A DNA stretch of 64,000 nt from Ruminococcus sp. (GCA_013911065.1 JACERV010000009.1:62001-126000); one strand, 5' to 3'. Counted from the stretch's first letter, positions 52,575 to 61,094 are shown. Numbers and translations: made by a program. The notes: generated by a model not told the origin, from the sequence alone.

Positions 52575-52611
52575 AAGGGGTCTGTCCCTTTTGAAAAGGG
52601 TCTGACCCCTT
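52575..52611. repeat. Long hairpin between rhaB and rhaA
   Basis: Symmetric inverted repeat centred at 52593: AAGGGGTC/GACCCCTT outer arms and CCCTTTT/AAAAGGG inner arms with a 3-nt internal mismatch. It occupies most of the 77-bp gap between two genes of one operon. No adjacent U-run, so an mRNA stabiliser, processing site or dispersed repeat is more likely than a terminator. Confidence 0.75.
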
Positions 52612-52623
52612 TGAGTTTCATTT

Positions 52624-54039
52624 TCAGAATTGTTTTCCATTTTCATCGTATTTCTTTATATCAAATGATTCCCCAATGCATGCCCTCGCTTCAGGAAGGC
52701 TTGCAAACACACCGTCATGCAGCATCTGTACAACGATGTTGCCTATAGCTGTGGCCTCTGTAGGTCCTGCCGATACTTGCTTTCCGGTATACTTTGCGGT
52801 CAGCTCATTCAGATAACCCGCATTCGCTCCGCCGCCTACAACATAAACTGCATCATATGTATTACCGGTAATTGCCTCAATTCCTTTGATGGTGTCACCA
52901 TAGCATTTTGCAAGACTGTTGTAAATAACTGCTGCTATTTCGCCCACACCATCCGGTATCTGCTGATTCGTGTTTTTACAGAAGTCCTGCACAGCCTGAA
53001 TCATACTATGAGGAGCCAGGAAACAGTTATCATTACAATCTACAATAGATGGGATTGTCTCCTGTGATGCTCTTGCACAAATCTCGCCGTAGGACAGATC
53101 CTCTTCAAATTCCTTCTTGACAGATTGAATCATCCACAATCCCATAATATTTTTCAAATAACGGAATCTGTGATCATAGCCGCCTTCATTTGTAAAATTA
53201 GCTTTCATGCTCTCCATGGAACAATCCGCTTCTTTTCTTTCAATTCCCATCAATGACCATGTGCCTGAACTAATATAAATTGCATTATCATTATTTGTAG
53301 GAACTGCCAGTACAGCAGAACCAGTATCGTGTGTCGCAGGCAGCACAACCTTACAGTCAAACCCTACTTCTTTCTGTATCGCTTCTGAAAAATTCCCTAC
53401 CACTGCGCCAGGCATAGAAACAGGCTGGAACATCTTGGAAGGATACCCTAACATATCCATCAACTCATAATCCCAGTCATTTGTCACAGCACTGATTAGC
53501 TGTCCCGTAGTTGCATTGGTATATTCCATTTTCTTTACACCGGTCAGCAAGAAATGAAAATAATCCGGTATCATCAGAATCGCTTCTGCCTGTTCCAAAT
53601 ATTCAGGATGTGCCTCCTTTACCGCCATGAGCTGATAAACCGTGTTGAATATCTGCTTTTGGATTCCGGTTCTCTTATATAAATCCTCTAGAGAAATCTT
53701 TTCATATACCTTCTCGTCCATCCCTGTTGTGCGGCTGTCACGGTAACCAACAGTATCTCCCAAAATCTTATCATCTTTATCAAGCAATACATAATCCACA
53801 CCCCATGTGTCAATCCCCATGGAAGCCGGAATCTTGCCAAGCTCTTTACACTTTTTCAGACCATTCTTAATTTCGGAAAACAGGCGGTCCACATCCCAAC
53901 ACAATGTACCATCCTTATTATCCATGCCATTCGGAAAACGGTACACTTCTTCAAGATGCATCTTTCCGTCCACCATGGATGCAAGCATATGACGCCCGCT
54001 GGATGCCCCGATATCAACGGCCAAATAATACTTCTCCAT
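52624..54039 (-). CDS. rhaB: L-rhamnulokinase
   Basis: A 471-residue FGGY kinase of the RhaB branch. The phosphate-binding start is [16 protein letters not shown] at residues 4-19. Further motifs are [18 protein letters not shown] near 72, [15 protein letters not shown] near 240, and [11 protein letters not shown] near 260, typical of rhamnulokinases. It makes L-rhamnulose-1-phosphate. AAGGAGG precedes the ATG at 54039. No rhaD aldolase is present in this operon; the class II aldolase at 36594 is the probable next step. Confidence 0.95.
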   Translation of the reverse strand: MEKYYLAVDIGASSGRHMLASMVDGKMHLEEVYRFPNGMDNKDGTLCWDVDRLFSEIKNGLKKCKELGKIPASMGIDTWGVDYVLLDKDDKILGDTVGYRDSRTTGMDEKVYEKISLEDLYKRTGIQKQIFNTVYQLMAVKEAHPEYLEQAEAILMIPDYFHFLLTGVKKMEYTNATTGQLISAVTNDWDYELMDMLGYPSKMFQPVSMPGAVVGNFSEAIQKEVGFDCKVVLPATHDTGSAVLAVPTNNDNAIYISSGTWSLMGIERKEADCSMESMKANFTNEGGYDHRFRYLKNIMGLWMIQSVKKEFEEDLSYGEICARASQETIPSIVDCNDNCFLAPHSMIQAVQDFCKNTNQQIPDGVGEIAAVIYNSLAKCYGDTIKGIEAITGNTYDAVYVVGGGANAGYLNELTAKYTGKQVSAGPTEATAIGNIVVQMLHDGVFASLPEARACIGESFDIKKYDENGKQF

Positions 54040-54097
54040 TTTGTGCCTCCTTCGTACTTTTTCGATTCTACATTTATTATAATCAGGAAAAGCGGAC

Positions 54098-54133
54098 AAA
54101 AAAAGGACGTTATTTATTTAATAGACCGTCCTT
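54098..54133 (-). terminator. Terminator downstream of the fumarate/Hdr operon and toxin module
   Basis: AAGGACG/CGTCCTT stem (54103-54109, 54127-54133), followed on the minus strand by a run of seven T. It prevents read-through into rhaB. Confidence 0.8.
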
Positions 54134-54198
54134 ATTTGCACTTTTCTCCATGACATTGACAATAATATATTCACCCAGGGAGCCGTTGGGGCGTTATG

Positions 54199-54228
54199 CC
54201 AGCCGCCGCACGAAAGAAAGGTGGCTGG
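54199..54228 (+). promoter_or_regulatory. Hairpin sequestering the toxin ribosome-binding site
   Basis: CCAGCCGCC (54199-54207) pairs with GGTGGCTGG (54220-54228) over nine positions with one G-U pair. The right arm contains the GGTGG of the toxin ribosome-binding site, so the free mRNA would be poorly translated until refolded. Confidence 0.7.
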
Positions 54229-54233
54229 TGCTT

Positions 54234-54323
54234 ATGGTTACATATAGTGATTTATTTACTTTTGTTATCATGCTTTGTGCTGTTATAACCCTTGTTATAG
54301 CGATTTTTAAACACAAAAAATAG
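54234..54323 (+). CDS. Type I toxin, 29-residue holin-like membrane peptide
   Basis: A 29-residue peptide with the short polar start MVTYSD, one hydrophobic helix (LFTFVIMLCAVITLVIAIF) and a basic end KHKK. This matches the Firmicute 'putative holin-like toxin' family of small membrane peptides. AAAGGTGG lies 9 nt before the ATG but is sequestered in a hairpin. A convergent antisense RNA with a consensus promoter lies just downstream, and both transcripts share a bidirectional terminator that overlaps the stop codon. Such peptides depolarise the membrane when over-expressed. It is the only gene on the plus strand between rhaB and the fumarase genes. Confidence 0.82.
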   Translation: MVTYSDLFTFVIMLCAVITLVIAIFKHKK

Positions 54324-54409
54324 CGCCCCTGTCCTAGCAAGATAAGGCGCTATTTTAAGACTTAATCTTACCGGCGGTCAGGTGTACGCTGACCAACGGC
54401 TCCCTTGTT
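54313..54409 (-). ncRNA. Predicted antisense antitoxin RNA
   Basis: About 95 nt, from the minus-strand promoter at 54416-54444 to the terminator at 54317-54356. It carries CACCTGACCGCC (complement of 54373-54384), which can pair with GGTGGCTGGTG around the toxin ribosome-binding site (54220-54230) with one bulge and one mismatch. This would block toxin translation. Start and end are predicted, not measured. Confidence 0.7.
54317..54356. terminator. Bidirectional terminator shared by toxin mRNA and antisense RNA
   Basis: AAAATAGCGCC/GGCGCTATTTT 11-bp stem (54317-54327, 54346-54356), with A/T tails on both sides. The left arm overlaps the toxin stop codon. Confidence 0.9.
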
Positions 54410-54415
54410 AAGTGT

Positions 54416-54444
54416 ATTATAGTCAATATTATAGAAAATGTCAA
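54416..54444 (-). promoter_or_regulatory. Consensus promoter of the antisense RNA
   Basis: TTGACA (54439-54444), 17-bp spacer, TATAAT (54416-54421) on the minus strand: a perfect match to the housekeeping consensus, as expected for a constitutive antitoxin. No gene starts downstream for it to serve. Confidence 0.85.
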
Positions 54445-54520
54445 TTATCTTCTAATCAAATAGTTCTTTGAGATTGAGGAACCCCATATTGATTCTGTCT
54501 GTTTTCCCCCAGGCTGTCTA

Positions 54521-55075
54521 CTACTTCTGTTTCAGATAGGCTGCTCTGCCATCTTCATACAGATTATTGCCTTCACTGTCGATAATAACTACCAATGGCA
54601 TATCTTCCACATATAATTCCCGGAGCGCTTCTGCACCCAGATCTTCGTAAGCTACTAATTTTGAACTTTTAATACATTTAGCCAGCAACGCTCCGGCTCC
54701 TCCAATGGCTCCGAAATACACACCACTGTGCTTCTTCATTGCCTCTACAACCTCCGGCAGACGTGCCCCTTTACCGATCATTCCCCTGGCGCCGACCGAC
54801 ATCATCGTCGGTGCATATGCATCCATCCGTCCGCTGGTCGTCGGACCAGCTGAACCAATTACCTGACCCGGTTTAGCTGGTGTCGGGCCAACATAATAAA
54901 TCGTTGCATTTTGCGGGTCGAAAGGAAGTTTTTCACCACGCTCCAGAGTTTCGCACATTCGTTTATGACCGGCATCACGGGAAGTATAAATGGTCCCTGT
55001 TAAATATACAGTGTCACCGGCGTGCAGTGTCTTAGCTAATTCTTCAGTTAATGGCAGTTGAATATATTTTTCCAT
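54521..55075 (-). CDS. fumB: Class I fumarate hydratase, beta subunit
   Basis: A 184-residue protein matching the C-terminal (beta) part of two-subunit Fe-S fumarases. Motifs are GDTVYLTGTIYTSRDAGHKR near residue 20, YYVGPTPAKPGQVIGSAGPT near 60 and GPTTSGRMDAYAP near 77, which bind substrate. It works with the alpha subunit directly upstream (stop and start adjacent). Hydration/dehydration of malate and fumarate feeds the fumarate reductase-like enzyme upstream. L(+)-tartrate dehydratase is a related alternative, less likely beside a fumarate reductase. Confidence 0.92.
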   Translation of the reverse strand: MEKYIQLPLTEELAKTLHAGDTVYLTGTIYTSRDAGHKRMCETLERGEKLPFDPQNATIYYVGPTPAKPGQVIGSAGPTTSGRMDAYAPTMMSVGARGMIGKGARLPEVVEAMKKHSGVYFGAIGGAGALLAKCIKSSKLVAYEDLGAEALRELYVEDMPLVVIIDSEGNNLYEDGRAAYLKQK

Positions 55076-55918
55076 CTATATCACCTCCGACTTATGACGC
55101 GTTACATGGCAGTTGATATTGACTGCACACGGCATTCCGGCAATATGCGTCGGCAGTGTTTCAATATTCAATCCGATTGCTGTCGTCCGGCCGCCAAAGC
55201 CCTGGGGGCCGATGCCGAGTTGATTCACTTTTTCCAGCATCTCTACTTCCAGCTCCGCATAATAGGGATCTTCATGAGCAGTATCGATGGGACGCATCAG
55301 TGCTTTTTTGGCCAGTAATGCCGCTTTATCAAACGTGCCGCCGATGCCTACGCCAACCACCATCGGCGGACAGGGATTAGGTCCTGCCGTTTCCACAACT
55401 TCCAATATAAAGTCTTTGATTCCCTGAAGTCCGGCAGAAGGCTTGAACATCCGGATCATACTCATATTTTCACTGCCGAATCCTTTTGGTCCCACTGTAA
55501 TCTTTAATTGATCTCCCGGCACAATTTCGGTATAAATCATAGCCGGCGTATTATCGCCGGTATTCCCCCGGCGGACCGGATCACCGACAACCGATTTCCG
55601 GAGGTATCCCTTATCGTATCCGCGGCGGACACCTTCATTGACTGCATCTGTTAAGTCACCGCCGGCAATATGTACATCCTGGCCGATTTCCAAAAATACA
55701 CAGGCCATCCCGGTATCCTGACAAATCGGAACATTCTGCTGATCAGCAATCTCATAATTTTCGATGATCTGATCCAGTACACCCTGTGCAATATCCCAAT
55801 CTTCACAGGCACGGCAAGTCTGAATTGCATCTTTTACATCTCCTGGCAGATGTTCATTTGCTTCGATACAAAGGCGCTCAATCACATCTGTTATCTGGCT
55901 TACCTGAATTTCTCGCAT
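55076..55918 (-). CDS. fumA: Class I fumarate hydratase, alpha subunit
   Basis: A 280-residue Fe-S hydratase alpha subunit. Three candidate [4Fe-4S] cysteines are visible in VPICQDTGMA near residue 64, AGPNPCPPMVVGVG near 180 and VNINCHVTRH near 268. GGDLTDAVNEGVRRGYDKG and GNTGDNTPAMIY are typical family segments. It forms an oxygen-sensitive fumarase with the beta subunit. It lies 18 bp after the flavoprotein gene in the same operon. Confidence 0.93.
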   Translation of the reverse strand: MREIQVSQITDVIERLCIEANEHLPGDVKDAIQTCRACEDWDIAQGVLDQIIENYEIADQQNVPICQDTGMACVFLEIGQDVHIAGGDLTDAVNEGVRRGYDKGYLRKSVVGDPVRRGNTGDNTPAMIYTEIVPGDQLKITVGPKGFGSENMSMIRMFKPSAGLQGIKDFILEVVETAGPNPCPPMVVGVGIGGTFDKAALLAKKALMRPIDTAHEDPYYAELEVEMLEKVNQLGIGPQGFGGRTTAIGLNIETLPTHIAGMPCAVNINCHVTRHKSEVI

Positions 55919-55936
55919 CTCTTATTCTCCTAATCT

Positions 55937-57538
55937 CTATCTTTCATGACGGGCATATTGCGGCAGTAACAATGGTGATATATCGTCCGCTTCAACACCG
56001 GCTTTTTTAAGTTCCTCTGCATATTGTACTACATGATCCAGATTAAATGTACCTAATTTTATTTTCTTCGCTTTTTGGGCTGCTGCCTTTCCGGCGTTTC
56101 GTCCAAATACAATAATGTCAAGGAGAGAATTTCCCATCAAACGGTTTTTACCATGGATTCCGCCAACTGCTTCACCGGCTACCAGAAGATTATCAATTGC
56201 TTTTGTAAATCCTTCGCCGCCGATTTCCAATCCGCCGTTTTGGTAATGCAGGGTTGGATAGATAAGAATGGGTTCCTTACGCATATCAATATCATAGTTT
56301 AAATACATCCGCAGCATCGCCGGAATTCGTTTTTCAATTGTCCCTTCGCCGCCAAGCATTTCAATCATCGGAGTGTCCAGCCATACACCGCTGCCAAGGG
56401 GTGTCTCTACCCCTTTGCCGCGGTCACTGCACTCGCGGATAATAGAAGCAGCTGATACATCGCGGGTTTCCAGCGGATGCATAAATGCTTCTCCCTCTGC
56501 GTTAATGAGCATCGCCCCCAGAGAGCGGACTTTTTCAGTTACCAGAGCACCAAAAATCTGTGACGGATAGGCAACACCGGTGGGATGATATTGAATCGTT
56601 TCCTGATAAAGCAGCGGCGCTCCCGCCCTGTAGCCCATGACCAGTCCATCTGCAGTCGCCCCATAATGATTGGAGGTGGGGAAATTCTGATAATGCAGAC
56701 GTCCGGCTCCGCCAGTGGCAATAATCACCGTTTTCGCTTTTGCCACCATGTAATCGCCAGTCTCCATATTGAGCAGAACTGCTCCGGCCACCTGGCCTTT
56801 GTCATCTTTAATCAACTCTACTGCTGCAGTAAATTCAACCACCGGAATATCACGGTTCAGCACCTCATCACGCAGGGTCCGCATAATCTCGGCGCCGGAA
56901 TAATCTTTACAGGCATGCATCCGCTTCCGGGAAGTTCCACCGCCGTGGGTAGTAACCATTCTGCCGTCAGCATCTTTATCAAACATAACGCCCAGTTCAT
57001 TCAGCCATTTGATTGCATCCGGCGCTTCCATTACCAGACGCTTCAGCAGTTCCGGGCGCGCCGCGAAGTGACCTCCGCCAAAAGCATCCAGATAATGCTG
57101 AACCGGCGAATCATTTTCTTTATCAGCGGCCTGAATTCCACCTTCTGCCATCATCGTATTAGCATCACCAATCCGCAGCTTGGTTACCATTACCACACCG
57201 GCTCCGGCTTCGTGGGCTTCGATTGCAGCCGATGCACCGGCACCGCCGCCGCCGATGACCAGAACATCCGCCTCATAATCCACTTTGCTAAGATCAATCT
57301 TTTTATGTAAGATGCGGCTGTTGGAATTCAATAAGCTGCCCAATTCGGCAGGTACTTTCTGTCCTTTATTAGGTCCAATTTTAATGTCCGCAAAACCATT
57401 TTCGCGATAATCCGGATGATACGCCTTGAGAAGGGCATCTTTTTCGTCCGCGGTCATACGTTTCGGCTCAACACCCATACGCTCGGCACGGGTTGCTTCT
57501 ACTTTTTTGATAGACTCGCGCATTGCTTCTGTAATCAT
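55937..57538 (-). CDS. frdA: Soluble fumarate reductase/succinate dehydrogenase-like flavoprotein
   Basis: A 533-residue FAD protein. The dinucleotide motif DVLVIGGGGAGASAAIEA lies near residue 90, preceded by an about 85-residue N-terminal extension that most FrdA proteins lack. Substrate-site motifs include YHPTG near 318, the Arg of TEKVRSLGAML near 333, YPTLHYQNGG near 428 and RLMGNSLLDI near 470. The usual covalent-FAD histidine segment is replaced by ANTMMAEGG, so FAD is probably non-covalent. No membrane anchor gene is present, and the operon holds a FrdB-like protein and FlxABCD-HdrABC. It probably reduces fumarate in the cytoplasm; other enoate substrates are possible. Confidence 0.87.
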   Translation of the reverse strand: MITEAMRESIKKVEATRAERMGVEPKRMTADEKDALLKAYHPDYRENGFADIKIGPNKGQKVPAELGSLLNSNSRILHKKIDLSKVDYEADVLVIGGGGAGASAAIEAHEAGAGVVMVTKLRIGDANTMMAEGGIQAADKENDSPVQHYLDAFGGGHFAARPELLKRLVMEAPDAIKWLNELGVMFDKDADGRMVTTHGGGTSRKRMHACKDYSGAEIMRTLRDEVLNRDIPVVEFTAAVELIKDDKGQVAGAVLLNMETGDYMVAKAKTVIIATGGAGRLHYQNFPTSNHYGATADGLVMGYRAGAPLLYQETIQYHPTGVAYPSQIFGALVTEKVRSLGAMLINAEGEAFMHPLETRDVSAASIIRECSDRGKGVETPLGSGVWLDTPMIEMLGGEGTIEKRIPAMLRMYLNYDIDMRKEPILIYPTLHYQNGGLEIGGEGFTKAIDNLLVAGEAVGGIHGKNRLMGNSLLDIIVFGRNAGKAAAQKAKKIKLGTFNLDHVVQYAEELKKAGVEADDISPLLLPQYARHER

Positions 57539-57553
57539 AAAAAACTCCCCTCC

Positions 57554-58228
57554 CTATTTTTCAATCTCTCTGGTGTTATAAAGTTCCTTCATCTCTGTAA
57601 TCGGTTTCTCCATAATCTGCTCAATCAATTCATCAAAAGCGCCCTTGCGAACCTCTTCAACACGCTTTTTCAAATGAGCAGTCTCCGGCGCAATATACTT
57701 ACCGGTTAATCTTCGTGCCAGCACGCCGACCATGGGATGAGAGATTCCGGCCGGACATCTGGTGGAACAGCAGCCACAGCCAACACAGTCAAAAGATTCC
57801 TCGGCACATGCCTCAAAGTCCCCCCGCTGGGCATAAGCAATATACTGCATCACATCCAGATCCTGGGTACAAGCCTTGGTACAGGCATTACAGCCAATAC
57901 AGCTGTAGATTTCCGGATAAAGCTCCATCATAATCTGTTCGGTCGGCTTAATCTGTTCAATATCATAAGTCCGTTTATCAGTTGGGAAAAATGGGATACT
58001 GGCAACATACATTCCCGCCTCCACCTGAGTCTGACAGGCCAGACAGGTCTTAAGCTCATTCTTACCCTTTACTCTGTAAATTGTGGCACATGCACCGCAG
58101 AATCCATGGCGGCAGCCACAGCCGCGGCTCAGGGTATAACCGGCATATTCCATGGCTGTCATAATGGTTAAGTCCGCCGGAACGCTATATCTTTTACCAA
58201 AAAAATATACATCTATCATTTCTTGCAT
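57554..58228 (-). CDS. frdB: Fumarate reductase-like iron-sulfur subunit
   Basis: A 224-residue protein. A plant-type [2Fe-2S] motif GCGCRHGFCGAC with a fourth Cys in KTCLAC lies at residues 37-65. Two [4Fe-4S] motifs follow, CIGCNACTKAC near 110 and CVGCGCCSTRCPAG near 148. It would carry electrons to the flavoprotein. The C-terminus is a charged helix without the CCG domains that make methanogen TfrB a self-contained thiol:fumarate reductase subunit; those domains would have to be supplied by HdrB, encoded in the same operon. Gene order frdB then frdA, spaced 15 bp. Confidence 0.85.
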   Translation of the reverse strand: MQEMIDVYFFGKRYSVPADLTIMTAMEYAGYTLSRGCGCRHGFCGACATIYRVKGKNELKTCLACQTQVEAGMYVASIPFFPTDKRTYDIEQIKPTEQIMMELYPEIYSCIGCNACTKACTQDLDVMQYIAYAQRGDFEACAEESFDCVGCGCCSTRCPAGISHPMVGVLARRLTGKYIAPETAHLKKRVEEVRKGAFDELIEQIMEKPITEMKELYNTREIEK

Positions 58229-58245
58229 TTTTCTACCAGTCCTTT

Positions 58246-59100
58246 CTAATATTCATCCGGTAACTCATCTATCTCGTCACAGCGGAACACCGGGCCATCT
58301 TTACATACATATTTGGAACCGATATTACAGCGTCCGCATTTTCCGACACCACACTTCATCTTGAGTTCCAAAGTCGTATACACCTGTTCCTTACTGAATC
58401 CCAATTCCTCCAGGGCCGCCAGAACAAATTTAATCATAATCGGCGGTCCGCATACCAGAGCTGTTTTATCAGTAGTAAAGCCCAGTTCTTTCAGATAGGC
58501 CGGAACAAATCCAACATTTCCGTCCCATCCTTCCTGCTCACGGTCAATCGTCAGATGAACATTCACGCCTTTGGTGTTCATCCAGACTTCCTGAATCTCC
58601 TTTAACTGCACCAGGTCATCCGCTGACCGGGAACCATAAAGAATATCGACCGTGCCGTAATTATCACGGTTATCCAAAACATAGTTAATTACCGAGCGAA
58701 GCGGAGCCAGGCCGATACCACCGGCAATAAATAATAAATTTTTTCCTTTTAGTTCCGTCTCAACCGGAAAGTTATTACCATAAGGACCGCGGACGGTAAT
58801 CTCACTGCCCACTTCCAGGTCATGAAGATAGTCAGTTAAAATTCCGCATTTCTTAATACTGAATTCCTGGAACTCTTTATTGGTTGGTGATGATGTAATG
58901 GAAAACATTCCTTCACTGATGCCAGGCGCGCATACCATCGCACACTGTCCCGGCATATGTTCAAAGAGCTTTCCGCCTTCGGGTGCATTGACGCGAAAGG
59001 TCTTTACATCCGGTGTTTCCTGACGGATATCGGTAACGACTCCCACCAGCGGGATCAAAGTATCGAGTTGATAGTCTTTCTTACAGGTACATTCACTCAT
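58246..59100 (-). CDS. flxA: FlxA-like FAD/NAD-binding oxidoreductase
   Basis: A 284-residue ferredoxin-NADP-reductase-fold protein related to sulfite reductase subunit AsrB. FAD-binding HMPGQCAMVCAPGISEGMFS is near residue 48, the NAD domain starts LLFIAGGIGLAPLRSVINYV near 126, and the C-terminal [2Fe-2S] site is KCGVGKCGRCNIG with a downstream Cys near 255. In FlxABCD-HdrABC complexes this subunit oxidises NADH. The start codon overlaps the flxB stop (TAATG). Confidence 0.87.
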   Translation of the reverse strand: MSECTCKKDYQLDTLIPLVGVVTDIRQETPDVKTFRVNAPEGGKLFEHMPGQCAMVCAPGISEGMFSITSSPTNKEFQEFSIKKCGILTDYLHDLEVGSEITVRGPYGNNFPVETELKGKNLLFIAGGIGLAPLRSVINYVLDNRDNYGTVDILYGSRSADDLVQLKEIQEVWMNTKGVNVHLTIDREQEGWDGNVGFVPAYLKELGFTTDKTALVCGPPIMIKFVLAALEELGFSKEQVYTTLELKMKCGVGKCGRCNIGSKYVCKDGPVFRCDEIDELPDEY

Positions 59101-60131
59101 TACTGTTCACCTCCCTGATTCTGAAATGCTTTTACCACTTTAACGATATTCAGTGATGACGGGCATTTTGCCACACACCGTCCGCACCCCACACACGAGT
59201 ACATCCCGTCGTTATTAGCCGGAAAATATACCAGCTTATGCATAAAGCGCTGGCGAAAACGCTGCATCTGATTGGTCCGGTTATTGCCGTGGGCCATCAT
59301 CGTAAAATCAGAGTACATACAGGAATCCCAGCAGCGGTAACGCTGCACTCCATTCCCGGTGTCATAATCTTTAATATCGTAACACTGACAGGTCGGACAG
59401 ACAAAGGTACAAGTTCCGCAGGCAAGGCAAGGTTTATACAGTTCATCCCATAATTCTGAATTAAACTTCTCATCCAGCACTTCACCATTCCAGCCATCCA
59501 TCGACAAGTCAGAGTACGGCAGTTTTGCAATAATCCGGCGGATATTAGTCTTCATCTCTTCGACTGCCTCTTCACTGCCATCATCCAGTAATTCCCTAAC
59601 CATTTCGGTAAGGGCTTCCCCTTTTTCAGTAAGTGGCTCCCAATACAACTCTGCCCCCGCCATCCAAGTTGCAACGTCGGCATTTGGTTCCGCCGCATCG
59701 ATTCCGAAAGCCTTACAAAAGCAGGTTTCCTCGGGTTCATTACAAGCCATCGCAACAATCGTTCCATGATCGCGCCGGGCCGCATAAAAGGTATCCAATG
59801 GATCTTCCAGAAACACTTTATCAAGGACTTCAACACCTTTCAAATCACATGATCTCATACCAAAGATTACGAAATTCTGACTTTTTAATTGTTCCGGTTC
59901 AATGGTAATCTTCTTGCCATCCCGTTTACAGGTGTAAAGATTTTCACTTTGCGGAAAAAAAGCATCCTTTGGTGACTTTACCGTATTAAGAACATTCAGA
60001 TCCACCTCGGCCTCATCACTCCAGTTTGCATAATTGACTTGGCCCGCATTACGGACCGGTAAATAAAGTTCCTGATGACCGGCAATTTTTTGGAATAATG
60101 CCGTTAAATTCTCAGTTTTAATCTTATACAT
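59100..60131 (-). CDS. flxB: FlxB-like 4Fe-4S dicluster protein (AsrA family)
   Basis: A 343-residue protein related to AsrA and hydrogenase beta subunits. C-terminal ferredoxin motifs are CLACGTCTFVCPTCQC near residue 235 and CVGCGRCVAKCPSS near 315; extra cysteines lie in NEPEETCFCKAF near 136. It would relay electrons between FlxA and the other Fe-S subunits. Coding overlap with flxA and a 3-bp gap to flxC indicate a single translation unit. Confidence 0.85.
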   Translation of the reverse strand: MYKIKTENLTALFQKIAGHQELYLPVRNAGQVNYANWSDEAEVDLNVLNTVKSPKDAFFPQSENLYTCKRDGKKITIEPEQLKSQNFVIFGMRSCDLKGVEVLDKVFLEDPLDTFYAARRDHGTIVAMACNEPEETCFCKAFGIDAAEPNADVATWMAGAELYWEPLTEKGEALTEMVRELLDDGSEEAVEEMKTNIRRIIAKLPYSDLSMDGWNGEVLDEKFNSELWDELYKPCLACGTCTFVCPTCQCYDIKDYDTGNGVQRYRCWDSCMYSDFTMMAHGNNRTNQMQRFRQRFMHKLVYFPANNDGMYSCVGCGRCVAKCPSSLNIVKVVKAFQNQGGEQ

Positions 60132-60134
60132 ACA

Positions 60135-61094
60135 TTATCCCCTTTCTGCCACCACACCCGGCTCTGCATCTTCAAATGTAAAATCGGTCAGTGGTCCTTT
60201 TGTCTCAGCATCTTCACCGGCTCTGAATTCACCATATAACTCGTCAATGTCTTTCATAAACTTACGGTTAAACAGATGAAGCGGAATCCCTTCGGGGCAG
60301 ACCCGGCTGCACTCTCCGCAATCGGTACATCGTCCGGCCACATGGAAAGCGCGGATGATATGAAACATCTTTTCTTCAAATGAATCGGTATTGGCTTTTT
60401 GGGCGCTGTCAAACTTGTTGCTGTCAAATACACATTTTCGGCAGCTGCAGGCCGGACAGACATTGCGGCAGGCATTACAGCGGATGCACTTACTCAGTTC
60501 TTTCTGGAAATAAGCAAATTTCTCCTCCGGACTCATCGCCTCAATCTCTGTAACCCCGGCAAATCGTTCCGAATCATTTGTCTCTTCGGATTCTCCGATT
60601 AGTTCATCGTAAACCCGGTGCTCTTTCCCCTTGCAGCTATGACAACGTTCCAGCATCGCCTCAGCGTAACTGATACTGTGATCACCATAAAGGGTCTTGA
60701 TTTTTAACTCACCGTCTTCTTCGGAAATACTCTCGATCCCTTTAATCCCGCTTCTTTTCACTGCCTCGATATCTAGTTTGCCACGGCATCCCACACCAAT
60801 AATCCATGCCTTTTCACGGTCAACCCGATATTCTTTCATTAATTGATTGAAGCTGTATGTATCACATGGTTTTAGAAAAACCAATGTCTTTCCTTCCAGT
60901 TTTGATGCTTCAATCATGTATTTACTTAAGTTTGCGCCGCAAAATCCATTATAGACAAATGAGCGTAACTGCTCTTCATTTTCAAAGTAAGCGGGCTCCG
61001 GATTATAAGGCAGATCACCGGCTTTCCAGCCAAGAACACGTGCCACACTCCCGTCAGCCAGCAGCTCACTTGCACGCTTTACTAATTCCTGCAT
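60135..61094 (-). CDS. flxC: FlxC-like iron-sulfur protein
   Basis: A 319-residue protein with an N-terminal FrhB/FdhB-like domain (LVFLKPCDTYSFNQLMKEYR near residue 72 and WIIGVGCRGKLDIEAVKRSG near 97) and two [4Fe-4S] motifs, CIRCNACRNVCPACSCRKC near 203 and CTDCGECSRVCPEG near 250. An additional CHSC site is near 152. The family occurs as the third Flx subunit next to HdrABC. Overlaps flxD by 13 bp. Electron relay is inferred. Confidence 0.82.
   Translation of the reverse strand: MQELVKRASELLADGSVARVLGWKAGDLPYNPEPAYFENEEQLRSFVYNGFCGANLSKYMIEASKLEGKTLVFLKPCDTYSFNQLMKEYRVDREKAWIIGVGCRGKLDIEAVKRSGIKGIESISEEDGELKIKTLYGDHSISYAEAMLERCHSCKGKEHRVYDELIGESEETNDSERFAGVTEIEAMSPEEKFAYFQKELSKCIRCNACRNVCPACSCRKCVFDSNKFDSAQKANTDSFEEKMFHIIRAFHVAGRCTDCGECSRVCPEGIPLHLFNRKFMKDIDELYGEFRAGEDAETKGPLTDFTFEDAEPGVVAERG

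Larger units (their letters stand above)
54177..54405. repeat. 13-bp inverted repeat bracketing the toxin module
   Basis: AGGGAGCCGTTGG (54177-54189) and its exact reverse complement (54393-54405). A transcript crossing both could pair its 5' and 3' ends, as in several type I toxin mRNAs. Both sense and antisense RNAs would start with the same sequence. Confidence 0.75.

Noticed and set aside
52575-52611. rhaB-rhaA hairpin as a rho-independent terminator
   Set aside because: No U-run follows on the minus strand and rhaA lies directly downstream in the same operon, with a clear terminator after it.
52547-52621. N-terminal extension of rhaA into the intergenic hairpin
   Set aside because: RhaA proteins start near the ATG at 52546, which has an AAGGAGG at ideal spacing; the extension encodes a non-conserved sequence from the inverted repeat.
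54177-54405. 13-bp inverted repeats considered as ends of a small insertion sequence or MITE
   Set aside because: No transposase, no flanking target duplication, and the enclosed unit is explained by a type I toxin module in which end-pairing has a function.
56585-57310. A 241-codon plus-strand open frame opposite frdA
   Set aside because: It lies wholly antisense to a well-conserved flavoprotein gene, has no recognisable motif and no ribosome-binding site; it is a by-product of codon bias.
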